From: Micromonospora pisi
GTDB lineage: Bacteria; Actinomycetota; Actinomycetes; Mycobacteriales; Micromonosporaceae
Reading direction: 5' to 3'
Assembly (NCBI RefSeq): GCF_003633685.1
Contig: NZ_RBKT01000001.1
Span: 4,774,001-4,838,000, forward strand
DNA: 64,000 nucleotides
Below are positions 19,776 through 27,902 of the stretch, in pieces. The notes under the pieces were generated by a model. It was not told where the DNA came from. It saw only the letters and a list, made by a program, of their open reading frames with translations, and searched no databases. A program made the translations under genes and the position numbers. The stretch's first letter is position 1. Each line of letters opens with the position of its first letter.

Positions 19776-20807
19776 ATGGTTGAGAGCGTGGGGAGACCGG
19801 CTGACGGCCTGACGGGAATTGGGCTCGACTTCGTCGACGAGAAAGTCGAGGCTTCGGCCCTGGCGGTCCTCGCCTCGGTCGAGACCGAACTGCTGGCGAG
19901 CGTGGCGAGCGCCGACCCGCTCGTGACGGAGGCGGCCCGGCATCTTGTCGAGGCCGGCGGCAAGCGGTTCCGGCCACTACTGGTCGCCCTCGGCGCCCAG
20001 TTCGGCGACCCGACCTCCGAATTTGTGGTGCCCGCAGCGGTGGTGATGGAGCTCACCCACCTCGCCACGCTCTACCACGACGATGTCATGGACGAGGCCC
20101 TCGTCCGGCGCGGCGCCCCGAGCGCCAACTCGCGCTGGACCAACTCGGTGGCGATCCTGGTCGGTGACTACCTCTTCGCCCGCGCCGCCGACATCGCCGC
20201 CGACCTCGGCCCCGAAGCCGTACGCCTCCAGGCCCGCACCTTCGCCCGGCTGGTACACGGACAGATCGCCGAAACCGTCGGCGTACGAGCCGGCGAGGAC
20301 CCGGTCGCCCACTACCTGAACGTCATCGGCGAGAAGACCGGCTCCCTGATCGCCACCTCCGCCCGCTTCGGCGGCATGTTCGGCGGCGCCCCCGAGGCAC
20401 ACGTCGAGGCGCTCGCCCGCTACGGCGAAACCATCGGTGTGGCGTTTCAGCTCTCCGACGACCTGCTCGACATCGCCTCGGACTCAGTCCAGTCCGGCAA
20501 AACACCCGGCACCGACCTGCGGGAGGGCGTGCCCACCCTCCCCGTGCTGTATGCGCTCGCCTCCGACGACGACGACGCCGCCTCCGTACGGCTCCGCGAG
20601 ATCCTCTCCGTCGGCCCGGTCACCGACGACGCCCTGCACGCCGAGGCACTCGGCTTGCTCCGCGAATCGCCGGCCCTCAAACGAGCCCGCGAAACCGTCC
20701 GCAGCTACGCCGAAGACGCGCGCGAACAACTCACCCCGCTGCCAAGCTGCTCCGCCCGACAGGCCCTCGAGTCCCTCTGCGACTTCATCGCCGACCGGAC
20801 TAGTTAG
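19776..20807 (+). CDS. Polyprenyl diphosphate synthase (menaquinone side-chain type)
   Basis: A 343-residue trans-prenyltransferase that condenses isopentenyl diphosphate into a long all-trans chain. The first Asp-rich motif is YHDDVMDEA and the second is SDDLLDIASD; GGKRFRPLL binds the diphosphate. Its location just after nuoN and in a block with menG and the menaquinone reductase suggests it makes the menaquinone tail, like GrcC1 of Mycobacterium. Chain length cannot be read with confidence. ATG 19776 has no clear SD; a start further downstream is possible. Confidence 0.88.
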   Translation: MVESVGRPADGLTGIGLDFVDEKVEASALAVLASVETELLASVASADPLVTEAARHLVEAGGKRFRPLLVALGAQFGDPTSEFVVPAAVVMELTHLATLYHDDVMDEALVRRGAPSANSRWTNSVAILVGDYLFARAADIAADLGPEAVRLQARTFARLVHGQIAETVGVRAGEDPVAHYLNVIGEKTGSLIATSARFGGMFGGAPEAHVEALARYGETIGVAFQLSDDLLDIASDSVQSGKTPGTDLREGVPTLPVLYALASDDDDAASVRLREILSVGPVTDDALHAEALGLLRESPALKRARETVRSYAEDAREQLTPLPSCSARQALESLCDFIADRTS

Positions 20808-20868
20808 CTGGGCCTCGCTGCGCTCGGCCGGCTCGCTCCGTGTTAGCCGGCGCCAGCGGGGCTGGCGC

Positions 20869-20983
20869 GGCTCGCTCCGCTTCGCGCCGCCCAGTGCGGC
20901 GTCTTCGCCTGCGGGCGACGAAGGCTTCGCCTCGTCGTCCTCGGCTCCAGACGCCGCGGCGGCGCTCGGTCGACTCGCGACGT
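20869..20983 (+). repeat. Left arm of a 115-bp inverted repeat
   Basis: This segment and the reverse complement of 21241-21354 differ at about four positions plus one indel over 115 bases. The arms are separated by 257 bases, and weaker similarity continues inwards for some 40 bases on each side. Whole region 20808-21377 lies between convergent genes and contains no credible gene: it is translatable in several frames only because it is GC-rich. It may act as a terminator region or belong to a dispersed element. Confidence 0.85.
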
Positions 20984-21240
20984 GGGTGCGGTTACTGCTG
21001 ACTGACGTTTTGTTCGCCGTTCGGTTCGGCGTGGGCGGTGGGCGATGCCGCGAGGAGGACCGGACCATTGGTACGGGCCAGCAGCTTGCCGCCGTGGGTA
21101 CCCCCGCCGTGCTGTCGGCGCGCTGAGGGCCACAGATCAGCCGTCACGACCCGTTCGGCGTACCCCGGCATTCGACCAGGGCCAGCGACCAGAAAGAGCC
21201 GGACGGCGAAGAGAGCGGCAGTCCGTTCTGACCGCGACCA

Positions 21241-21354
21241 ACGTCGCGAGTCGACCGAGCGCCGCGCGGCGTCTGGAGCCGAGGACGACGCGGCGAAGCC
21301 GTCGTCGCCCGCAGGCGAAGACGCCGCATTGGGCGGCGCGAAGCGGAGCGAGCC
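21241..21354 (-). repeat. Right arm of a 115-bp inverted repeat
   Basis: Reverse-complement partner of 20869-20983. It ends 24 bases before the stop codon of the minus-strand DUF3152 gene, so transcripts of that gene and of the polyprenyl synthase both run into an arm of the repeat. Confidence 0.85.
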
Positions 21355-21377
21355 AGCCGAGGCGCAGCCGAGGCCAG

Positions 21378-22232
21378 TCAGTCCGGTATGGGGTCGTTGT
21401 ACTGGCCGGGCTTGCCGGCGTACAACTTGCCGTTCTGGAGGGGCCAGGCGTTGGCGGTGCAGCCGTGCATGCCGAGGGTCTGTTGCTGCATCACGGGCGC
21501 GAGTTCGCCCTTGCCGGGGCAGAGTTCGTGGCCATGGCCGAGCCGGTGACCGACCTCGTGGTTGATGACGTACAGCTGGTACTCGGCGAGGGATGCGCCG
21601 TAGTTGGGTACGCCGTGCGCCCAGCGGGCGACGTTGATGACGACGGAGTTGCCGTTGCGGCAGGAGGTGTAGCGGTCGTACCCGTCCTGGCAGAGCTGGT
21701 CGCGGGTCGCCGGGCTGGCGAGGTAGATCGTGAAGGCCGCTGTTTCGTTCGGTCCCACGCGTTGTAGTCGCCATTGGCCGTTGCCGGTCCAGCTTCGGGG
21801 GTCTCCCAGCGTGGTGACCACCGCGTCGGCGAACTCGTTGGCGGTGATGCCCTCGATCTTGTTCTCCACGGACACCCGGAACCGCAGCAGTTGTCCGGAG
21901 GTGCCATAGACCTTGCTGCGGCCGTCGGCGACCTGCCAGGTGCGGGGGCCCGTCTCGGGGTACGTCACCGGCTTCGGGGGCGCGACGGCCTCCTGCGACG
22001 GGGTGACGACGGGCTTGGGGGCCTGCGCGGAGGGCGCGGGGCTGCCGCTGCCGGCCGGGTTGGCGGCGGCGCTGGCGGCTGAGTTGGCCTGGGAGGGGTT
22101 GGGGTGACGGCCGGCCCCGGTCAGGCCGACCACGGCGATCGCCACGCCGACGACCACGGCCACTGCGGCGGGCGGTAGCAGGCGTCGGGTGGCGGAGGGC
22201 CTGCGGCGCTTTCCGGTGCGGCGGGCGGGCAT
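21378..22232 (-). CDS. DUF3152 protein, secreted metallopeptidase-like
   Basis: A 284-residue protein with a basic N-terminus and one hydrophobic segment (about residues 17-37), then a Pro/Ala-rich linker and a C-terminal domain with INHEVGHRLGHGHELC. HEVGH followed by a downstream His is the zinc site layout of metzincin-type peptidases and is the hallmark of the DUF3152 family, probably exported or membrane-anchored. Paired cysteines around the site (CQDGY, SCRNG, CPGKG, HGCTAN) suggest disulfides. The ATG at 22232 follows GAGGAGCC. Substrate is unknown. Confidence 0.8.
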   Translation of the reverse strand: MPARRTGKRRRPSATRRLLPPAAVAVVVGVAIAVVGLTGAGRHPNPSQANSAASAAANPAGSGSPAPSAQAPKPVVTPSQEAVAPPKPVTYPETGPRTWQVADGRSKVYGTSGQLLRFRVSVENKIEGITANEFADAVVTTLGDPRSWTGNGQWRLQRVGPNETAAFTIYLASPATRDQLCQDGYDRYTSCRNGNSVVINVARWAHGVPNYGASLAEYQLYVINHEVGHRLGHGHELCPGKGELAPVMQQQTLGMHGCTANAWPLQNGKLYAGKPGQYNDPIPD

Positions 22233-22406
22233 GGACGGCTCCTCGTGGTTCGGGCGGATGGCGCCGGTGCGGTTCGGGCGAATCGGGGCGCTGATCCGGC
22301 CGTTGGGCGTACGGCGCCGACCGGCCCGGTCGTGTCGGGTCGGTGCGGGTCGGTTCCGGGGTGGGATGGGGTGACGGGTCCGGTCTGTGAGGGGGTGTGC
22401 GGGTGT

Positions 22407-23231
22407 CTAGGGGAGCAGGGCCGGGTCGGTGACCAGGTCGGCGAGCTGTTGGTCCGGGAGGACGGGGCGGCCGAGCGCGTAGACGCCGGGGCGGGGGCGG
22501 CCCGCCTGTTGCACCGTAACGAGTAGGTTTTTGGTGATGTACACGGCCTCGTCCACCGGGCCGGTCACCGGGTGCCAGCTGGCGATCCGTACGGCTGACC
22601 CGTTGCCGGCTGTGACCATCCGGCAGGTCTGCTCCTCGCTGTTTATCGGGGTGTCGCAGGGGTTGGCGGACACCCCGCCGGATGGGGTCTGGGCGGGCAG
22701 CAGTCGTAAGGTGAGGACGGCCGCGCGACCGTCGAGTTGGACCTCCAGCGACGCCCGGTACAGCTCCTTCGGCTTCTGCTCGTTGGTCGACGCCCGGGTG
22801 GCGGAGTGCCAGGTGGTCTCACGGGTGGCGTAGGTGCCGCCACCGGGGGCGGGGGTGGAGTCGCCCTGGGGCAGGGTGTATCCGGCCGGGATGGCGGCCG
22901 TGAGTCGGTCCATCGCGGCCAGTGCGAGGGCGCGGTAGTCCGGTGGTGGGCCGGTGGCCGGTGGGGTTGCCGTGACCATCGGGGTCGCCGCGTTCGGCAG
23001 GGGTGCGGCCGGTGCGGTGGGCAGCGCCGATCGTGGCCAACCGGGGAGCAGGGTGGCGATTCCGGCGGCGACGGTGACCAGTACGGCGGCGGCGACGGTC
23101 TGGCCGATCCGTCGGCGGCGGAGCAGTTGCCGGTTGCGGGCGAGGACGTCGTCGACGGGTAGTTGGATCCCCGGTGGCGGGCCGGCCTCGACGGCCCGCG
23201 AGAGCAGCTCCCGGATCGACGGCTCGGTCAT
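22407..23231 (-). CDS. Membrane-anchored protein co-transcribed with a sigma factor
   Basis: A 274-residue protein with a cytoplasmic N-terminus of about 42 residues, one membrane helix (about 43-63) and an extracellular domain. I do not recognise the outer domain; two cysteines (CDTPINSEEQTC) may pair. Start ATG 23231 overlaps the sigma factor stop as ATGA, so the two are translationally coupled. The single-span layout next to a SigE-family sigma factor suggests a regulatory partner, but no zinc-binding anti-sigma motif is present, so this is inference. Confidence 0.7.
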   Translation of the reverse strand: MTEPSIRELLSRAVEAGPPPGIQLPVDDVLARNRQLLRRRRIGQTVAAAVLVTVAAGIATLLPGWPRSALPTAPAAPLPNAATPMVTATPPATGPPPDYRALALAAMDRLTAAIPAGYTLPQGDSTPAPGGGTYATRETTWHSATRASTNEQKPKELYRASLEVQLDGRAAVLTLRLLPAQTPSGGVSANPCDTPINSEEQTCRMVTAGNGSAVRIASWHPVTGPVDEAVYITKNLLVTVQQAGRPRPGVYALGRPVLPDQQLADLVTDPALLP

Positions 23232-23791
23232 CGGATCTCCTTCTTCGGAACCAGGCTCAGGGTGTCGGTCTGGTTCAGGGTCAACGAGCCGAGCTTTGAC
23301 CGTAATGCGGCTAATGCCCGGTGTGTATGTGTCTTGACCGCGCCGGTGGTGATCCCGAGCAGGTCCGCGGTCTGCTCGACCGACATGTCCTCGAAGAAGC
23401 GCAGTACGAGGGTGGCGCGCTGTCGGGTGGGGAGGCCGGACAGTGCGTCGAGCAGAACTATCCGGTCCTCGGTGCGGCTGGCTGTGCTGCTGGTCGTGGC
23501 CCTGTCGTCCGGCAGTTCCCGTACCGGGTCCTCTCGCCGCCAGGCGCGACGGCGCTCGCTGATGAACGTGTGGAGCAAGGTGCGGTGGGCGTACTGGTCG
23601 AGGTGCTCGTACCGGTAGATCCGTGGCCAGGCCAGATAGAGCTTGGTGAAGGTGGCCTGCACCAGATCCTCGGCCAGGTGCCAGTCGCCGCACAGGAGGT
23701 ACGCGGTAGCGCGCAGCCGGGTGCCGCGAGCCACGTAGAAGTCACGGAAGCCCTGGTCACGCGCGGCGGCCGGATCCCTGGCCCTCCCCAT
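23228..23791 (-). CDS. SigE-family ECF RNA polymerase sigma factor
   Basis: A 187-residue sigma factor. Region 2 is around RGTRLRATAYLLCGDWHLAE and region 4 contains the helix-turn-helix SVEQTADLLGITTGAVKTH. Size and motifs fit the actinobacterial SigE-like ECF group. The start is ATG 23791, preceded by AGGAGGGAG; an upstream open frame has no ribosome site. The partner gene overlaps its stop by four bases. Upstream 23792-24029 is the divergent promoter region shared with the IclR gene; it holds a possible 29-residue ORF (23894-23983) that I do not call. Confidence 0.85.
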   Translation of the reverse strand: MGRARDPAAARDQGFRDFYVARGTRLRATAYLLCGDWHLAEDLVQATFTKLYLAWPRIYRYEHLDQYAHRTLLHTFISERRRAWRREDPVRELPDDRATTSSTASRTEDRIVLLDALSGLPTRQRATLVLRFFEDMSVEQTADLLGITTGAVKTHTHRALAALRSKLGSLTLNQTDTLSLVPKKEIR

Positions 23792-24029
23792 TCCGCTCCC
23801 TCCTGCCGTACGAGGGATAGAACGCGGGCGGGCGACGAACTGGTTGACGTGATCCAGCCCACTTTGGGACAACCTGCGCGACAGGAGCGGCACATGGGCC
23901 GGGCGGAGGAACTTACCGTGTCTGTCGCTGCACGCAGTGTCGCCGTAGATCTGGCATCCTCGATCCGAACGGGCATTTCGTAGTCGGCGGATTTTTCATA
24001 TGGTGTAAGCCCCAGCGGCGGAGGTGGTT

Positions 24030-24812
24030 GTGCGCGACCCTCTGGCGGAACCTTCGGACCTGATCCGTAGCGTGTCCCGTGCGCTACGTGTTCTCGAAGC
24101 GGTCGGGCGCGCCCCGAAGGGCTTGACCGTGAAGCAGATTGCGCGACGGTGTGAGCTGACCGTCGCCACCACGTACCACCTGGTGCGGACGCTCGCGTAC
24201 GAGGGTTACGTGATCCGGCGCGAGGACGGCACGTACATCGTCGGGCTGGAGGTGGCGGACCGCTATCGCGAGCTGGTGACCGCCTTCCGGGGTCCTCCGG
24301 TGGTGGGTGAGTCGCTCCGGCGGGCCGCGGTCGACACCGGCTACAGCCACTTCCTCGGCCGGTTCGTCGGCGGCCAGGTGGCGATCACCGCGGTGGCGGA
24401 GGGGCCACGGTCGCCGTACCTGGAGGATCTGGTGCCGGGCTTCGACGAGGGAGCCCACGCGACCGCCCTCGGCAAGGCCCTGCTCGCCACGCTCACGCCC
24501 GAGCAGCGCTTCCGCTATCTGCGGGAGTACGGCATGCGCCCGTTCACCACGGCGACGTTGACCGCGACCGACACCTTCGAGGCCGACCTGACCGCCGGTG
24601 ACCGGCGCGGGATGCACCTGGAACTGGGGCAGTACCGGCAGGGGGTGGCGTGCGCCGCCGTGCTGGCGACGCCCGACAAGGACATGGAACGCCGGGTGGT
24701 GCTGGCCTGCGCGCTGCCGGCCGCGGAGATGATGACGTCGGCGCGGGTGGTCCGGGCGAAACTGCTGACCGTGGCCCGCGCGGTCGCCGACGGGCTCGCC
24801 ACCGAGGTCTGA
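24030..24812 (+). CDS. IclR-family transcriptional regulator
   Basis: A 260-residue regulator. The N-terminal winged helix-turn-helix covers about residues 10-75 (RALRVLEAVGRAPKGLTVKQ, then a recognition helix near VATTYHLVRTL). The remaining 180 residues are the IclR effector-binding domain. GTG 24030 is preferred because GGAGG (24020-24024) lies five bases before it; GTG 24024 would place the SD inside the gene. Neighbouring genes do not reveal its target or ligand. Confidence 0.85.
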   Translation: MRDPLAEPSDLIRSVSRALRVLEAVGRAPKGLTVKQIARRCELTVATTYHLVRTLAYEGYVIRREDGTYIVGLEVADRYRELVTAFRGPPVVGESLRRAAVDTGYSHFLGRFVGGQVAITAVAEGPRSPYLEDLVPGFDEGAHATALGKALLATLTPEQRFRYLREYGMRPFTTATLTATDTFEADLTAGDRRGMHLELGQYRQGVACAAVLATPDKDMERRVVLACALPAAEMMTSARVVRAKLLTVARAVADGLATEV

Positions 24813-24827
24813 CCCGAGACGGGACGA

Positions 24828-24862
24828 CCCGCCGGTACCGGCGTGGTGCCGGTACCGGCGGG
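24828..24862. terminator. Bidirectional terminator hairpin
   Basis: Perfect 15-bp stem (CCCGCCGGTACCGGC and its complement) with loop GTGGT, between the convergent IclR and phoX genes. Confidence 0.75.
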
Positions 24863-24876
24863 CCGTCACAGGAGGG

Positions 24877-27012
24877 TCAGCTGCCCACCGGGCCGCCGTC
24901 GAGGCGCCAGGTGACGACCACGCCCGGCTTGGCGAAGTCACCGTCCGGCCAGTTCGACGCCGGCTTCTCGATCGACGCACCGCTGATCTCGCCCGGGTGC
25001 TGTACGGCGACGAAGACCGAGCGGTTGTCCGTGCTGATGAACGGGCCGCAGGTCTCGGCGCCGACCGGCACGGTCAGGAACTGCTTGAGGTGACCCTTCT
25101 CCGGACCTTCGATCGCGGTGGCGAAGAGGCCGTCGTTGCTGCCGAGCTGGTTACCGTCGGTGGAGATCCACAGGTTTCCCGCACCGTCGAAGGCGACGTT
25201 GTCCGGGCAGGAGATCGGCGACACCTGGGTCTTGTCGTACCCGGCGAAGAACGTCGACGGGTCGGTCGGGTCGCCGCAGACGATCGGCAACGACCAGACG
25301 AAGCTCTCCCCGGTGTGGTCGCCCTTGTTCTCGACGATCTCCAGGATCTGCCCGTGCTTGTTGCCGTTGCGCGGGTTCGCCTCGTCGACCGCCGGGTTGG
25401 TGCCGACGCCCCGGTTGGTGTTGTTGGTCAACGCCACGTAGATCTTGCCGGTGAGCAACGACGGCTCGACGTCCTCCGGCCGGTCCATCTTCGTCGCGCC
25501 GACCGCGTCACCGGCGAGCCGGGTGAAGGTCAGTACGTCGGCGGCGGTCATGCCGGGCACGTACGAGGTGTTGCCCCGGACCAGCTTGATCCACTTGCCC
25601 TGGCCGTTGAACGCCCCGTCGGTCGGGAGCTTCCCGGAACCGTCGATCTCGTCGGCGCTGGTGTAGTCGAGCTTGGCGACGTACAGGGTGCCGGACTCCA
25701 GCAGGGTCAGGTTGTGCTGCCGGGCGGTCCACGAGTTGCCCTTGATGTACTTCTTGTCCGAGACGAACTTGTACATGTAGTCGAACCGCTCGTCGTCACC
25801 CATGTACGCGACCACGTGGCCGGACTTGGCGATGATGACGTTCGCGCCCTCGTGCTTGAACCGGCCGAGCGCGGTGTGCTTGCGCGGCTTCGCCTCCGGG
25901 TCGAGCGGATCGACCTCGACGATCCAGCCGAACCGGTGCGCCTCGTTCGGGTGCTTCGCCAGGTCGAAGCGCTCGTCGGCGCGCTCCCACTTGCGGCTGC
26001 CGCTCGGGTAGCGGGCGGTGGTCGGGATGCCGTACCGGGCCAGCTTCGGCTTGAGCGCCTCCGGTGCCCCGTCGCCACCGACGAAGTACTGGTTGAAGTT
26101 CTCCTCGCCGGAGAGCACCGTGCCCCACGGGGTGACGCCACCGGCGCAGTTGTTGAGCGTACCGATGGCGACCATGCCACGCGGGTCCGCCGCCGTCTTC
26201 AGCCAGGCCGAGCCGGCCGCCGGGCCGGTGAAGTCGAACCGGGTGTTCAGCGCGGTGATCCGCCGGTTGTACGGCCGCTTGCCCGTGCGGACCAGCCGCC
26301 ACTCGCCGGTGTCGCCGACCCGCTCCACCTCCACCACGGAGAGGCCGTGCGCGGCGATGGTGGCCCGGACCTGTTCGACGGTGAGCGCGTCCAGCGAGGT
26401 GAAGCCCGGGAACATCAGTTCCTCGTTGGTGTACTCGTGGTTCACCACGAGCAGTGCCTTCTCACCCTTGCGGTCCAGCGGCAGCACGGCGACGAAGTCG
26501 TTGTTGTAGCCGAACTGCTTCGACTGGCGGGCTGCGGTCTGGTGGTGGATGTCCAGTTCAGGCGCGTCCGGCGCCACCGGGTCGCCCCAGCGGATCACCA
26601 CGGAGTGGTCGTACCCGTTCGGCACGACCAGCGTGTCCAGCTTGTTCGGCGGGATCGACTTGAAGGTCAGGGCGCCGTTGCCGGGCGGGGTCTTCCGCGC
26701 GGTGAACGACTCGACGTCCGGCAGGGCCGGGGTCGAGCCCTCACCGGGCGCCGCGAGCGCGGGGGCCGCACCGGCGAGCGCACCGGCGGCCGCACCGCCG
26801 AAGCCGAGTACGAGGGCGCCGACCGCGCCGGCCCGGACCACTCCGCGACGGGTGACCTCGGCCTTGACCACGTCGCCGAAGTACTCGTTCTCCGACTCGT
26901 TCGGCACCGGGTGATCACAGGCGTTACCGCAGCGGTAGAGGCAGGTCATGGCACTGCGGCCACCATGACCGGTCGAGCCGAGCAGGGGGAGCAGCCGGGG
27001 ACGGTCGTTCAT
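24877..27012 (-). CDS. phoX: PhoX-family Tat-exported alkaline phosphatase
   Basis: A 711-residue protein of the PhoX (DUF839) family, secreted phosphatases that free phosphate from organic esters with Ca and Fe cofactors. The N-terminus has a Cys-rich segment (CLYRCGNACDHP) seen in actinobacterial members, then the twin-arginine motif TRRGVVRAG at residues 54-62, a hydrophobic run and an ALAA cleavage site near 88. VNHEYTNEELMFPG and LSGEENFNQYF are conserved family segments. ATG 27012 follows AAGGAGG. A PHO box and -10 element lie upstream, in agreement with phosphate control. Confidence 0.9.
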   Translation of the reverse strand: MNDRPRLLPLLGSTGHGGRSAMTCLYRCGNACDHPVPNESENEYFGDVVKAEVTRRGVVRAGAVGALVLGFGGAAAGALAGAAPALAAPGEGSTPALPDVESFTARKTPPGNGALTFKSIPPNKLDTLVVPNGYDHSVVIRWGDPVAPDAPELDIHHQTAARQSKQFGYNNDFVAVLPLDRKGEKALLVVNHEYTNEELMFPGFTSLDALTVEQVRATIAAHGLSVVEVERVGDTGEWRLVRTGKRPYNRRITALNTRFDFTGPAAGSAWLKTAADPRGMVAIGTLNNCAGGVTPWGTVLSGEENFNQYFVGGDGAPEALKPKLARYGIPTTARYPSGSRKWERADERFDLAKHPNEAHRFGWIVEVDPLDPEAKPRKHTALGRFKHEGANVIIAKSGHVVAYMGDDERFDYMYKFVSDKKYIKGNSWTARQHNLTLLESGTLYVAKLDYTSADEIDGSGKLPTDGAFNGQGKWIKLVRGNTSYVPGMTAADVLTFTRLAGDAVGATKMDRPEDVEPSLLTGKIYVALTNNTNRGVGTNPAVDEANPRNGNKHGQILEIVENKGDHTGESFVWSLPIVCGDPTDPSTFFAGYDKTQVSPISCPDNVAFDGAGNLWISTDGNQLGSNDGLFATAIEGPEKGHLKQFLTVPVGAETCGPFISTDNRSVFVAVQHPGEISGASIEKPASNWPDGDFAKPGVVVTWRLDGGPVGS

Positions 27013-27110
27013 GTGGGATGGCCTCCTTGGCTGGATCAAGCTGCATGTCGGTTCAGCGGAACGGCCCCCGGCGCACCGCTCGGGGAGAGCGGTGGGCAGG
27101 GGTGAGCCGC

Positions 27111-27116
27111 ACGCTA
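27111..27116 (-). promoter_or_regulatory. -10 element TAGCGT of phoX
   Basis: TAGCGT on the minus strand, about 28 bases downstream of the PHO box and 99 bases before the phoX start, consistent with an activator overlapping the -35 region. Confidence 0.4.
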
Positions 27117-27143
27117 GGAGCGCGCTGTGAGCGGCTTTCGGCG

Positions 27144-27165
27144 CTGTGGTGAACCCCACATGAAC
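27144..27165 (-). promoter_or_regulatory. PHO box (two 11-base direct repeats) upstream of phoX
   Basis: On the minus strand GTTCATGTGGG is followed directly by GTTCACCACAG. Two 11-base repeats starting GTTCA are the form of Streptomyces PhoP boxes. The rest of the 374-base gap 27013-27386 holds the phoX leader and, near its right end, the start region of the divergent sigma factor; nothing else is evident. Confidence 0.65.
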
Positions 27166-27386
27166 AGCCGCAGTTCCGAGCATCGATGGGCCGGTCGGCG
27201 GTGATCCCCTCGGACAGTCGGCCATGGGTCGATGGACCGCCCGGTCAGCGGTCGATGGACCGCTCGGGTGCCGGCGGCCGAACCAGCGGGCCCGCCCGAC
27301 GGTGAACCGATCGGCACCGGACCGCGTGTAACAGTTGCGAGAGTGTCGGGACCACCGACGTCGGGTGCGGCAGCGAGGAGGTTGCC

Positions 27387-27902
27387 ATCAGCGACCGGGA
27401 CGCCGAGTTGCTGCGCGCGCTGCACGACGAGCACGCGGACGCGCTCTTCGCGCACTCGTTGCGTCTGGTCAACGGTGACCGCCAACGGGCCGAGGACCTG
27501 GTCCAGGAGACCCTGCTGCGGGCCTGGCGCCACCCGGAGGCGCTGGACCCGGCACGCGGCTCGGTCCGGGCCTGGCTCTTCACCACGGCCCGGAACCTGG
27601 CGATCGACGCCTGGCGTCGGCGCAGCACCCGGGTCGGCGAGGTGATCACCGACGACCTGCCGGAGCCGCCGCAACTGTCCGACGAGGCGGACCGGGCGGT
27701 GGAGGCGTGGATGGTCGCCGAGGCGCTCGCCCGTCTCTCCCCGACCCACCGTGAGGTTCTGGTGGAGTGCTTCTACCAGGGACGGTCGGTGGCTGAGGCG
27801 GCGTCGCGGCTCGGCGTACCGCCGGGCACGGTGAAGTCGCGGACGCACTACGCGCTGCGATCCCTGCGGTTGGTACTGGCGGAGATGGGGGTGACCCAAT
27901 AG
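27387..27902 (+). CDS. ECF-type RNA polymerase sigma factor (possible AUC start)
   Basis: A sigma factor of about 171 residues with region 2 (HSLRLVNGDRQRAEDLVQET) and region 4 (SVAEAASRLGVPPGTVKSRT). No in-frame ATG or GTG exists upstream of region 2. The only canonical option is TTG 27408. However AGGAGG (27376-27381) is ideally spaced, five bases, from ATC 27387, which would give the natural N-terminus (M)SDRDAELLRALHDEHA; TTG 27408 is 26 bases from the same SD. The anti-sigma gene begins on the base after the stop. Confidence 0.8.
   Translation: MSDRDAELLRALHDEHADALFAHSLRLVNGDRQRAEDLVQETLLRAWRHPEALDPARGSVRAWLFTTARNLAIDAWRRRSTRVGEVITDDLPEPPQLSDEADRAVEAWMVAEALARLSPTHREVLVECFYQGRSVAEAASRLGVPPGTVKSRTHYALRSLRLVLAEMGVTQ

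Noticed and set aside
20843-21366. Overlapping frames in the inverted repeat, reading SLRFAPP-like peptides on both strands
   Set aside because: The same peptide appears from both arms because the DNA is an inverted repeat; no SD, and no frame ends sensibly.
23894-23983. 29-residue ORF with AGGAG six bases upstream between the sigma factor and IclR genes
   Set aside because: A reasonable ribosome site but no recognisable sequence and in a divergent promoter region; not enough to call without conservation.
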